Shown in pieces: positions 36,486-43,954 of a stretch of 64,000 bases of DNA. The notes beneath the pieces were generated by a model. The model had not been told where the DNA came from, searched no databases, and was given only the letters and a program-made list of their open reading frames with translations. Source of the DNA: Nitrososphaerota archaeon. Lineage in GTDB: Archaea; Thermoproteota; Nitrososphaeria_A; Caldarchaeales; JAVZCJ01. Location: NCBI GenBank assembly GCA_038874475.1, contig JAVZCJ010000005.1, positions 52,609 to 116,608 on the forward strand, written 5' to 3'. A program made the translations under genes and the position numbers. Within the stretch, counting starts at the first letter, position 1; every line of letters starts with the position of its first letter.

Positions 36486-37610
36486 TTATTTTTTATTAGC
36501 AAAATATTCATCAGCAATTTTTTTAACTTCTATGTCTGATAAAGCACTTTTTCGTTCTTGTGAATATTCTTTAATTAGATTGGTTATGTTTTTTAAATCT
36601 TTCTCACTAATATTATAACCTAGTTCAATAAGCTTAGCTTTTATTATATGAGATCCACTTAATTTTCCTATTGCAAATTTACGTTTTTGGCCTACTAATT
36701 CAGGTGGATAAGGTTCATATGTTAAAACATTTTTTAGAATAGCATCTTGATGTATTCCAGATGTATGCGTAAAAACATTTTCTCCTATGACCGGTTTACT
36801 TGCTGGAATTTTCACTCCAGAAACTTTTTCAACAAATTTACATATTTCGTACAATTTTTCTGTTTTGAATATTTTAATACCATAAAGATTATGAAGAGCA
36901 ACGATTACTTCTTCTGTAGCAGCTAATCCAGCCCTTTCCCCTAAGCCATTTATAGAAGATGATATAACAGATGCTCCAGCTTCAATTGCAGTTAAAGAAT
37001 TTGCTAAAGCTAATCCATGATCATTATGACAATGCACTTCGATTGGAACTGAAACAATATTTTTGATAGTAGAAATTAAATGTTTCATGAAACTTGGAAT
37101 CGCAACACCAAGAGTATCAACTATTCTTGCACAATCTACACCATTTTCAACAACTGTTTTAAAAACTTTCTTTAAAAATTCTATATCAGTTCTAGTAGAA
37201 TCTTCAGCACTATATGTAACGTACAGTCCATGTTCTTTTGCATATGTAACACATTCTATTGCTCTTCTTAAATATTCTTCACGGTCTATTTTAAGCTTAT
37301 ATTTTAAATGAATATCAGAAGGTGGAAAACTCATTACTACCCCATAACAATCGCAATCTATTACAACGTCTATATCAGATTTAACAGCTCTTGCAAATCC
37401 AAAAATTTTTGAATCTAATTTAGCTTCAACAATAGATTTAACAGCTTTAAATTCACTTTTAGAAGCTGCTGGAAAACCTGCTTCAATTCTTTGAATCCCT
37501 ATTTCAGATAAATATCTAGCTATAGAAACTTTATCTTCTATACTAAAAACAACTCCAGGCGTTTGTTCTCCTTCTCTTAGAGTTGTATCATCGATTATTA
37601 CTTCTTTCAA
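36486..37610 (-). CDS. Homocitrate/2-isopropylmalate/citramalate synthase family protein
   Basis: 374 residues. The start motif DDTTLREGEQTPG, substrate Arg and acid residues (IEAGFPAAS; SAEDSTRTD), the HCHNDHGLALANS metal site and NGLGERAGLAATEEV place it in the AksA/NifV/LeuA group. The LeuA regulatory domain is missing, favouring a homocitrate-type enzyme over a feedback-controlled isopropylmalate synthase. It joins acetyl-CoA to a 2-oxo acid. The start is TTG at 37610, directed by homology since it matches the family's N-terminus. A leader of ~86 bases is seen upstream. Confidence 0.85.
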   Translation of the reverse strand: MKEVIIDDTTLREGEQTPGVVFSIEDKVSIARYLSEIGIQRIEAGFPAASKSEFKAVKSIVEAKLDSKIFGFARAVKSDIDVVIDCDCYGVVMSFPPSDIHLKYKLKIDREEYLRRAIECVTYAKEHGLYVTYSAEDSTRTDIEFLKKVFKTVVENGVDCARIVDTLGVAIPSFMKHLISTIKNIVSVPIEVHCHNDHGLALANSLTAIEAGASVISSSINGLGERAGLAATEEVIVALHNLYGIKIFKTEKLYEICKFVEKVSGVKIPASKPVIGENVFTHTSGIHQDAILKNVLTYEPYPPELVGQKRKFAIGKLSGSHIIKAKLIELGYNISEKDLKNITNLIKEYSQERKSALSDIEVKKIADEYFANKK

Positions 37611-37730
37611 AGGCTTTATATCAACTCCAGCATTTTTAAATATATCGCTTATGCTAAAAGCTATCGTGGTTCCAGCTCAAACCACCACCAACTTTTTTAA
37701 TTAAAAACAAAAGATCTGTTTATAAACTTT
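37611..37730 (-). promoter_or_regulatory. Promoter and structured leader of the synthase-like gene
   Basis: A TATA box (GTTTATAAAC, 37718-37727) would start RNA near 37695-37700, leaving a leader of about 85 bases. The leader carries a G+C-rich hairpin: GTGGTT and AACCAC arms (plus-strand 37666-37671 and 37680-37685) with an eight-base loop. Two tiny out-of-frame reading frames follow: M-V-V-V (37691-37677) and M-L-E-L-I (37633-37616). Their codons for branched amino acids may be chance. Confidence 0.4.
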
Positions 37731-37857
37731 TCGTTTAAAATGATTTATTGAATAAAAATTTATGAAATAAGTACTAAACATTAAAAATTTTTATTAAATG
37801 TATCTTAAAATTAAATATTTTTCATTTTTAAATATTTATTAATCCATTAAATAAAAT

Positions 37858-38526
37858 CTATACTGAAACTTTAATTATTTCTTTTATTTCTTTTAATGAA
37901 CTAACTTTTTTAAAATTAAATTCCTCATAAGACTCTGCAATTTTAAGGTCGTTTTTAGAAAGAAGAATAAACTTCATTCCAACTGCTTTAGCTGTTAATA
38001 AATCAACTATAGAATCTCCAATATATAGAGCTTCATTAGGATTAATATTAAGCTTTTTACAAGCTAATATAAGGGGGTCAGGATAAGGCTTAAGTTTTTC
38101 TACATCATCTCTAGTTACTACAACATCTATTAAATTAGCTATATTTATTTTATTTAATATTGAAAAAGTTGTATAACTTGAATTATTAGTGCATATTGCT
38201 ATTTTCATTCCTTTTGATTTAATATAATTTATTAAATTTAAAGCATTCTCGCATAATGAAGCTTTCCCTATTTCTTCTTTCTCATATTTATCTACAATAT
38301 CAAATGCTTTCTCTTTTATAACTTTAGCATACTTTTCACCAAACTCTCTTTTTATATAATTTATTGCAGCTTCTATGTTTAAATAAATTGATTTATTTTC
38401 ATCAAGTATTTTCTCATTAACTTTTGAATTAATTAAAAATGAAATGACTTCTGCTTTTGCTTTCTTATAATCAAAAGCAAGATTAATTAAAGTACCATCC
38501 AAATCAAATATTACTGCTCTTAACAT
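37858..38526 (-). CDS. HAD-superfamily hydrolase (phosphatase-like)
   Basis: 222 residues from ATG 38526; an ATG at 38547 adds seven. Motif I FDLDGTLI, helical cap about residues 15-85, motif II ICTNNSS, motif III Lys (EKLKPYPDPLI), and motif IV IGDSIVDLLTAKA are present, giving a phosphoglycolate/pyrophosphatase-like subgroup. GTGAT lies just before ATG 38526. Substrate not determinable. The 129-residue unknown gene upstream is on the same strand. Confidence 0.9.
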   Translation of the reverse strand: MLRAVIFDLDGTLINLAFDYKKAKAEVISFLINSKVNEKILDENKSIYLNIEAAINYIKREFGEKYAKVIKEKAFDIVDKYEKEEIGKASLCENALNLINYIKSKGMKIAICTNNSSYTTFSILNKINIANLIDVVVTRDDVEKLKPYPDPLILACKKLNINPNEALYIGDSIVDLLTAKAVGMKFILLSKNDLKIAESYEEFNFKKVSSLKEIKEIIKVSV

Positions 38527-38569
38527 TATCACATCCAATGAATTCATTTTCTTTAATTTTAATTTAAAA

Positions 38570-38959
38570 TTATTTATTAATAATTAAACTAGTTGCTGTT
38601 TTATTATATTCATTATAAAGATTTGCTACTTCATCTATTGCGTGCATAATTTTTGAATAGACTTCTTGAGAAGTTAAACCAATTGCTAATGCTTTTTCTT
38701 CTACAAGTCCAGGAATCATATGAATTCTAGTTATTAAAATATTTTTAGAAATTACTAATCTTATATTAGGTAAACCTATTGTTTCAGCGATTTTATTTAA
38801 GAAAAAAGCATATCCTTCAACTCTTATAGAACGATAAAAATTTAATTCAGAAAGTTTTTCAAAAATCTTTTTTTCAAGCTTTCTAGCATTTTTTTCATCT
38901 AGTTCTATATATAAATATACTTCACTTAATTTATTTTGCATATCTTTTATAGATAACAA
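38570..38959 (-). CDS. Conserved hypothetical protein
   Basis: 129 residues, soluble, no membrane helix. Contains a helical N-terminal part (ELDEKNARKLEKKIFEKL), beta-like segment (IRLVISKNILITRIHMIPG), and an acidic C-terminal helix. I recognise no family. Its nearest neighbour on the strand is the HAD hydrolase, 43 bases downstream. Confidence 0.5.
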   Translation of the reverse strand: MLSIKDMQNKLSEVYLYIELDEKNARKLEKKIFEKLSELNFYRSIRVEGYAFFLNKIAETIGLPNIRLVISKNILITRIHMIPGLVEEKALAIGLTSQEVYSKIMHAIDEVANLYNEYNKTATSLIINK

Positions 38960-39050
38960 TTTTCTTTACCAATCAATATTTCTTTATTTTAAATAAATTC
39001 TTATACTTTAAAAACTTTTTCTTTAGAAATACTTTTATGAAAAACTTCTT

Positions 39051-40073
39051 TTAAGGTTTTATCACAACTTTTATAACTTCTTCTCTATTTTTAGAAAGAA
39101 CTTCAAATCCTTTTGATATTTCATTTAAAGAGAAAACATGTGTTATTAATGGTTTTACATTTACTTTTCCCTCGGCTATTAAATTTAATGCTGTTTTAAA
39201 ATCTAATGAAGTATAGCCATATGATCCAATTATTTGTTTTTCTTTTGTAACAATATCAAGCATTTCTAATTCCATCTTCTTCGCTAACATGCCTATAACT
39301 ACTATATTTCCACCTTTCTTTACCATGCTAATAGCTTGTTGCACAGTTTCTTGAATTCCAACAGCTTCAAATGCAATATCTATCCCTTTTCCATTTGTTA
39401 TTTCCATAATTTTTTTAACAGGATCTATTTCTTTTACATTAATTAAAATATTTGCACCAAGTTTTTCAGCTATTTTTAATTTATTTTCTCTTGTTCCAGT
39501 ACATATTATTCTTCCAGCTCCAGCTGTTCTTAATGCTTGTAAAGTACATAATCCTATTACACCAGTGCCGCCAAATATTGCTACATTGCTATTTATTTTC
39601 ATATCAGCTAAATTTACGGCATGAACACCAACAGACATAGGTTCTACCATACTCGCTTCTTCAAATGATAAATTATCTGGCATTTCATAACATTTTTCAG
39701 CAGGAATAGCTATATATTCAGAAAATGCTCCAGGAGTATGCAAACCTATTAAACGCATATTTTCACAAATGTTTGATCTACCATTTAAACATTGCTCACA
39801 TTTTAAACAACGAATAATCGGATCAACAGCTACTCTATCTCCTTTTACTAAATTTTTTACGTTTTTACCTACTTCTATTACTTCTCCAGAAAATTCATGA
39901 CCCATTATAAGAGGTGGTTTCCTTCTTTCAGAAATTCCTTCATATGCATGAAGTTCGGAGCCACATATTCCTACAGCTTTAACTTTTATAAGAACATCAT
40001 TATCACTTATTTCTGGTTCAGGTACATCTTCTATTCTAATATTTTTGCCTCCATACCATATTGCAGCTTTCAT
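39051..40073 (-). CDS. Zinc-dependent MDR alcohol/polyol dehydrogenase (threonine/sorbitol dehydrogenase type)
   Basis: 340 residues. The catalytic zinc Cys in GICGSELHAYEG, HEFSGEV motif with His-Glu, the structural zinc Cys (CLKCEQCLNGRSNIC), and the Rossmann loop GGTGVIGLCTLQ all fit. It oxidises secondary alcohols or sugars with NAD(P). Upstream region is divergent with the palindrome-preceded ATPase gene, 162 bases away. Confidence 0.92.
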   Translation of the reverse strand: MKAAIWYGGKNIRIEDVPEPEISDNDVLIKVKAVGICGSELHAYEGISERRKPPLIMGHEFSGEVIEVGKNVKNLVKGDRVAVDPIIRCLKCEQCLNGRSNICENMRLIGLHTPGAFSEYIAIPAEKCYEMPDNLSFEEASMVEPMSVGVHAVNLADMKINSNVAIFGGTGVIGLCTLQALRTAGAGRIICTGTRENKLKIAEKLGANILINVKEIDPVKKIMEITNGKGIDIAFEAVGIQETVQQAISMVKKGGNIVVIGMLAKKMELEMLDIVTKEKQIIGSYGYTSLDFKTALNLIAEGKVNVKPLITHVFSLNEISKGFEVLSKNREEVIKVVIKP

Positions 40074-40203
40074 AAATATAATTTATGTTATAAAAAATTA
40101 TTTTAATATTATTTCCTTAACATATAAAAATTAAGGATGATCTTAGTATAGAATTTCTTACTTTCATTATATATTAATATAGGAATAATATAAAATACTA
40201 AAA

Positions 40204-40228
40204 ATTTAAATATAGGTATATTTAAATA
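40204..40228 (+). promoter_or_regulatory. Duplicated TATA boxes (TTTAAATA) before the AAA ATPase gene
   Basis: Two copies of ATTTAAATAT, at 40204-40213 and 40220-40229. Expected starts about 25-27 bases on are 40230-40240 and 40246-40256, matching the two in-frame ATGs at 40236 and 40251. Both starts would be leaderless. Confidence 0.5.
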
Positions 40229-40237
40229 TACCTATAT
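40210..40237. promoter_or_regulatory. 28-bp perfect palindrome at the start codon
   Basis: The 28 bases at 40210-40237 equal their own reverse complement (centre TTTAAA at 40221-40226; outer arm begins ATATAGGTATA). It covers the second TATA box and runs into the ATG at 40236-40238. Binding by a dimeric regulator, possibly the gene's own product, would shut both promoters. Confidence 0.6.
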
Positions 40238-41495
40238 GATAAGAGAAGATATGGAAAGATTCAATGAATGGTGGTTTACTGGAAAAATAAGGAAAGAATT
40301 AGCTTTACCCTTTAAAAGATATGCTTTTTCTAAGGTTTTAGAGAGTCTTAAAGAAAGACAAATTTTAATAATAACTGGATTAAGGAGAGTTGGTAAAACT
40401 ACTCTTTTATATCAAGCGATAGAGAAATTATTAGAAATTGAAGAACCAAATAAAATTCTCTACTTTTCTTTTGAAGAATCTTCAACAAATATTAAGGAAG
40501 TTTTAGATTTTTATGAAAAACAAATTCTTAAAAAAGTATTTGAAGAATCTGGCAGAGTTTTTATTTTCTTTGATGAAATTCAATATTGTGAAAATTGGCC
40601 CTCTATTATTAAACAATATTATGATTTATATCCTAATATAAAGTTTTTAATTTCAGGTTCTTCTTCTCTTTTACTTTCAAAAGAAGCTATAGATAAATTA
40701 GCTGGAAGATTTTTCTTTTTTGAATTAAAACCATTAACATTTTTTGAATTTTTAGAAATGAAAGGAATTAAAATCTTGGAACCAGAATTTTTCTCAAGAA
40801 GAATTGAAACTTATTTCTTTGACTATTTAAGAAAAGCAGGTTTCCCAGAAATTGTTAATTGGGAAAATGATATAAAAATAGCAGAATATATTAAAAATAC
40901 TGTTATAGATAGAGTAATTCTTAGAGATTTGCCAATTATTTTTAAAACTCGTGATATAATTTTATTAGAAAAAATAATGAAGCTTATTCTTTCAAATCCT
41001 GGCGCTATTATAAATATTAATTCACTTTCTAGAGATTGGGGAGAAAGTAAAATAACAATTTCTAATTATCTTAAATTTTTAGAAATTTTTCTTTTAATAA
41101 GATCATTAAGTAATTTTAGACTTGCTTTCTTATCCATTTCTAGAAAATTAAAGAAATATTATCCTACAGTAACATCGCTTATTTTTTCAAATTCAAAAGA
41201 AATTTTCGAAGAAAAATTTGGAGTTGTTTTAGAAACTTATATTGTAAATGCTTTAAATGCTAATTATTATTTTAAAGAAGGAAAAAAAGAAATCAATGTA
41301 ATTTTGAAGAATGAGGAATTGTTACCAATAGAAATAAAAGAAAATGTGAATGAAAATGATTTAAAAAAGTTTTTAGATTTAGTGAAATATATTAATGCAA
41401 AAAGAGGTATCTTTATATCTTTAAATCAAAATTTTAAAAAAGAAAATATTGAGGTTCTTCCAGCTTATTTAATTGAAAAAATATTTTATAAATGA
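40236..41495 (+). CDS. AAA-type ATPase with C-terminal DUF4143
   Basis: 419 residues. N-terminal AAA_14-type ATPase: Walker A ITGLRRVGKTTLLYQ (about 46-60), Walker B VFIFFDEIQYCENW, sensor-type SGSSSLL; then a C-terminal DUF4143 domain, where an E-x-K-type segment (IEIKENVNENDL) near the end resembles a nuclease-like fold. Function unknown, often solitary in archaea. ATG 40236 and 40251 (MERFNEWW) are both possible starts. Next gene (thyA) is convergent, 5 bases apart. Confidence 0.85.
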   Translation: MIREDMERFNEWWFTGKIRKELALPFKRYAFSKVLESLKERQILIITGLRRVGKTTLLYQAIEKLLEIEEPNKILYFSFEESSTNIKEVLDFYEKQILKKVFEESGRVFIFFDEIQYCENWPSIIKQYYDLYPNIKFLISGSSSLLLSKEAIDKLAGRFFFFELKPLTFFEFLEMKGIKILEPEFFSRRIETYFFDYLRKAGFPEIVNWENDIKIAEYIKNTVIDRVILRDLPIIFKTRDIILLEKIMKLILSNPGAIININSLSRDWGESKITISNYLKFLEIFLLIRSLSNFRLAFLSISRKLKKYYPTVTSLIFSNSKEIFEEKFGVVLETYIVNALNANYYFKEGKKEINVILKNEELLPIEIKENVNENDLKKFLDLVKYINAKRGIFISLNQNFKKENIEVLPAYLIEKIFYK

Positions 41496-41499
41496 TATT

Positions 41500-42240
41500 T
41501 CAAAGTATATACTCTCTAAATTTTTCTGTTGTTAAGGTTCTTTCATTCCAAGGTCTTTTATTAAAATTTTTAATCATTTTTTCTACAGTTTCATAATCTC
41601 TTTCATAAATATGATAAGAATTTGAAATATCAACATATTTTCCAATTTCAACATTTAATTCATTAGCAATTCTTTTTTGCAATTCTGTTAATGCATATAT
41701 ATTCATAAAAGCAGCTTTTAAAGCATCTCTTGAACGCCAAATAGTATGCATAACTAAGCGATTTTGAAAAACTCTAACCCATACTCTTTGTAAACATGGT
41801 GGATCATCTATCTTAGTATCATTCCATGGTTTCCAAGTGATTGCTTGAGCTCTTCTAGTATATGGAGTTTCTTTAAGTTTTTCTAAAATATAATTAATTT
41901 GATTTATGCTATTTTCTCCAAATTTATAATTAAAAAGTCTTTCATGATAAGTATATGGCCATTTTCCTTCTTCTACATATTTATCATGAATACCTTCTAA
42001 AATTTCATTAACATATTCGATTAATGTTTTATAGCTTCCTATTATTCCAGCTTTATGTATTCTAGGCTCTGAAAAAGGCTCTTCAATTTCCATTATCATT
42101 GTGCAATCTTTACTCATTTCATTATATTCAGTTTTTATTTCAATACCTTTATTCCAAAGTTCTATTATTGATTTTTCCCAAACTTCAGCAAGATTTTTAC
42201 CTTTAATAAAAAGCACTGGTGCATAACTCATATAAATCAT
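41500..42240 (-). CDS. thyA: Thymidylate synthase, archaeal ThyA type
   Basis: 246 residues. Active-site Cys in DDPPCLQRVWVRV (about residue 148), RRAQAITWKPWND and HTIWRSRDALKAAFMN, then the substrate-binding NSYHIYERD, all typical of the archaeal thymidylate synthase family. Converts dUMP to dTMP with a methylene-pterin donor. A TATA-like box (GTATTTATTC) about 26 bases upstream of ATG 42240 supports a leaderless start; ATG 42231 is an alternative. Confidence 0.92.
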   Translation of the reverse strand: MIYMSYAPVLFIKGKNLAEVWEKSIIELWNKGIEIKTEYNEMSKDCTMIMEIEEPFSEPRIHKAGIIGSYKTLIEYVNEILEGIHDKYVEEGKWPYTYHERLFNYKFGENSINQINYILEKLKETPYTRRAQAITWKPWNDTKIDDPPCLQRVWVRVFQNRLVMHTIWRSRDALKAAFMNIYALTELQKRIANELNVEIGKYVDISNSYHIYERDYETVEKMIKNFNKRPWNERTLTTEKFREYIL

Positions 42241-42602
42241 ATATGATTATGAAAACTAGAATAAATACATAGCTTTTTACTAAAAATTTCTTTATTTATT
42301 TTCTTAATTTTTATGAAAAAACAAAAATAAAAGAATCAGTTAAAATTCTTGACCTCTTAGACAAAGCTTAACTTAGGTACTGTTGAACTATTAAAGAAGC
42401 AAGAGAAGAATTTAAATGAATTATATTCTTATTTAAATTTATTGATTCTAAAAAAGACAATGTTATTAATCTTTTAATTTTTCTCCTTAACAAATCTTGA
42501 ACGGTTTATTGCTTAAAATAAACTTCTTATCGAAATGATTATTTATGTATTTTTTTTTAAGTTAAGTTTATATTTAAGTTTAAATTTATTAATAAAAATG
42601 TA
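42241..42602. other. Intergenic region between thyA and vapBC
   Basis: About 360 bases without a supported gene. It holds the minus-strand thyA promoter and, near 42545-42590, a run of TTTAAGTTTA-like repeats serving as the vapB promoter. A plus-strand stretch at about 42382-42479 is open with hydrophobic/Lys-rich codons and could be a remnant, but it has no start or known domain. Confidence 0.4.
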
Positions 42603-42824
42603 GTGGTAAAATTGGTTAAGACTATAACTATTAGAGATGAAATTTATAAAAGGCTATTAGCTATTAAGCGAGAAGATGAAAGTTTTAGCGAACTACTTGA
42701 GAGGCTTATTGAAAGCATAAATCCAATAGATATTCTTACAGGACTTAGAGGTTGTGTTGAATTTAAAGATAAAGAAAAACTTCTTTCAGAAATTTACTCG
42801 ATAAGAGCTGAGCGCAGATTATGA
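42603..42824 (+). CDS. vapB: VapB-type antitoxin (DUF217)
   Basis: 73 residues with the start KTITIRDEIYKRLLAIKRED, typical for archaeal VapB/DUF217 antitoxins: a short DNA-binding strand and helix followed by the LLERLIESI helix and toxin-binding tail. GTG 42603 is used, but TTG 42612 (GTGGT five bases before) is possible. The toxin gene overlaps by four bases (ATGA). Confidence 0.9.
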   Translation: MVKLVKTITIRDEIYKRLLAIKREDESFSELLERLIESINPIDILTGLRGCVEFKDKEKLLSEIYSIRAERRL

Positions 42825-43201
42825 TTGTTTTAGATACTGATGTCTTGATTGAGATTTTTGATAAAAATTCCGTAAAGGGTGAAGAAGCATTAAAAAAGAT
42901 TATTGAAAGTAATGAATCTATATCTATAACAGTTATTAATCTTCATGAAATCTTATATGGATTAAATAAATATGCTAAGCCTATAAAAGATGTTTTAAGA
43001 CTTCCAGTTTTAAGTTATAGAAAACAAGATGCTATTTTAGCTTCTGAGTTAGAGCTAAAAATGGAACTAAAAGGAACACCTATCCGAAGAATGGATGCTA
43101 TAATAGCTGCTATAACAATAAATAATAATGCAAAACTTTATACATTTGATGTAAAGCATTTTAAGCCTCTAGAAGAATATGGATTAAAGATTTTTCTATA
43201 A
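42821..43201 (+). CDS. vapC: VapC-type PIN-domain toxin
   Basis: 126 residues. The acidic PIN residues are visible: Asp in MIVLDTDVLIEIF, Glu in NLHEILYGL, Asp in RRMDAIIAAI, and Asp in YTFDVKHFKPL. PIN nucleases cut RNA (often tRNA or rRNA) with metal. The ATG overlaps vapB's stop, so it is translationally coupled. Confidence 0.94.
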   Translation: MIVLDTDVLIEIFDKNSVKGEEALKKIIESNESISITVINLHEILYGLNKYAKPIKDVLRLPVLSYRKQDAILASELELKMELKGTPIRRMDAIIAAITINNNAKLYTFDVKHFKPLEEYGLKIFL

Positions 43202-43233
43202 TAAAATTTTTATACAAAAAGGAGAAAAAAAGA

Positions 43234-43944
43234 ATGATATCTACTATACTTTTTGATTATGGGGACACTTTAATTTATAGAAATAAGCCGATTGAAGAAA
43301 TAAGAGAAAAAAGACTTGAAATTTTGCATAAATATTTAATTAATAAAAAAATCAATATAGATATAAAAATTTTAAAAGAAAATTTTTATAATATTTGGGA
43401 TCCTATATATAAAAAATGTGAAGAAGAAAGCATAGAAATACCTGCAGAAGAAATAATTCCAAAAATTTTAGAAAAAATTGGAATAAAACATAAATATGAT
43501 AAAGAAATTGAAAATGTCTTCTTTAAACCTGATTTAGAATGCATTATGTTATTTCCTGAAGTTAAAGAAGTGCTTAATTTTCTAAAAAATAATGGATATA
43601 AAATTGGATTAATTTCAAATACTGTTTCTGATTGGTTTGTTAAAGAAACTTTAAAAAAATTAAAAATAGAAAAATTTTTTAATTGTATAATTACTTCTGC
43701 CAAAATTAGAATTAGAAAACCTAGACTCGAAATATTTGAAAAAGCTTTAAAAGAATTAAATGCAGATAAATTTCAAACAGTTATGATTGGAGATTCTCTT
43801 AAATCAGATATTTTAGGAGCTAAAAGATTAGGAATTAAAGCTATATATGTTAATCGAGGGAAAAGTAATAAAAATATTGATATAAATCCTGATGCAACTA
43901 TACACAATTTATTAGAAATAATTCCTATAATTTCTAAATGGTAA
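43234..43944 (+). CDS. HAD-superfamily hydrolase
   Basis: 236 residues. Motif I FDYGDTLIY, cap of ~90 residues, motif II ISNTVSDW, Lys in IRIRKPRLEIFEKAL, motif IV IGDSLKSDILGAKR, all typical of HAD phosphatases. GGAG lies nine bases before ATG 43234. It is followed 10 bases on by the DUF2070 gene, with AAGGTTG overlapping its stop, so both are one operon. Confidence 0.9.
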   Translation: MISTILFDYGDTLIYRNKPIEEIREKRLEILHKYLINKKINIDIKILKENFYNIWDPIYKKCEEESIEIPAEEIIPKILEKIGIKHKYDKEIENVFFKPDLECIMLFPEVKEVLNFLKNNGYKIGLISNTVSDWFVKETLKKLKIEKFFNCIITSAKIRIRKPRLEIFEKALKELNADKFQTVMIGDSLKSDILGAKRLGIKAIYVNRGKSNKNIDINPDATIHNLLEIIPIISKW

Positions 43945-43954
43945 GGTTGAAAAA

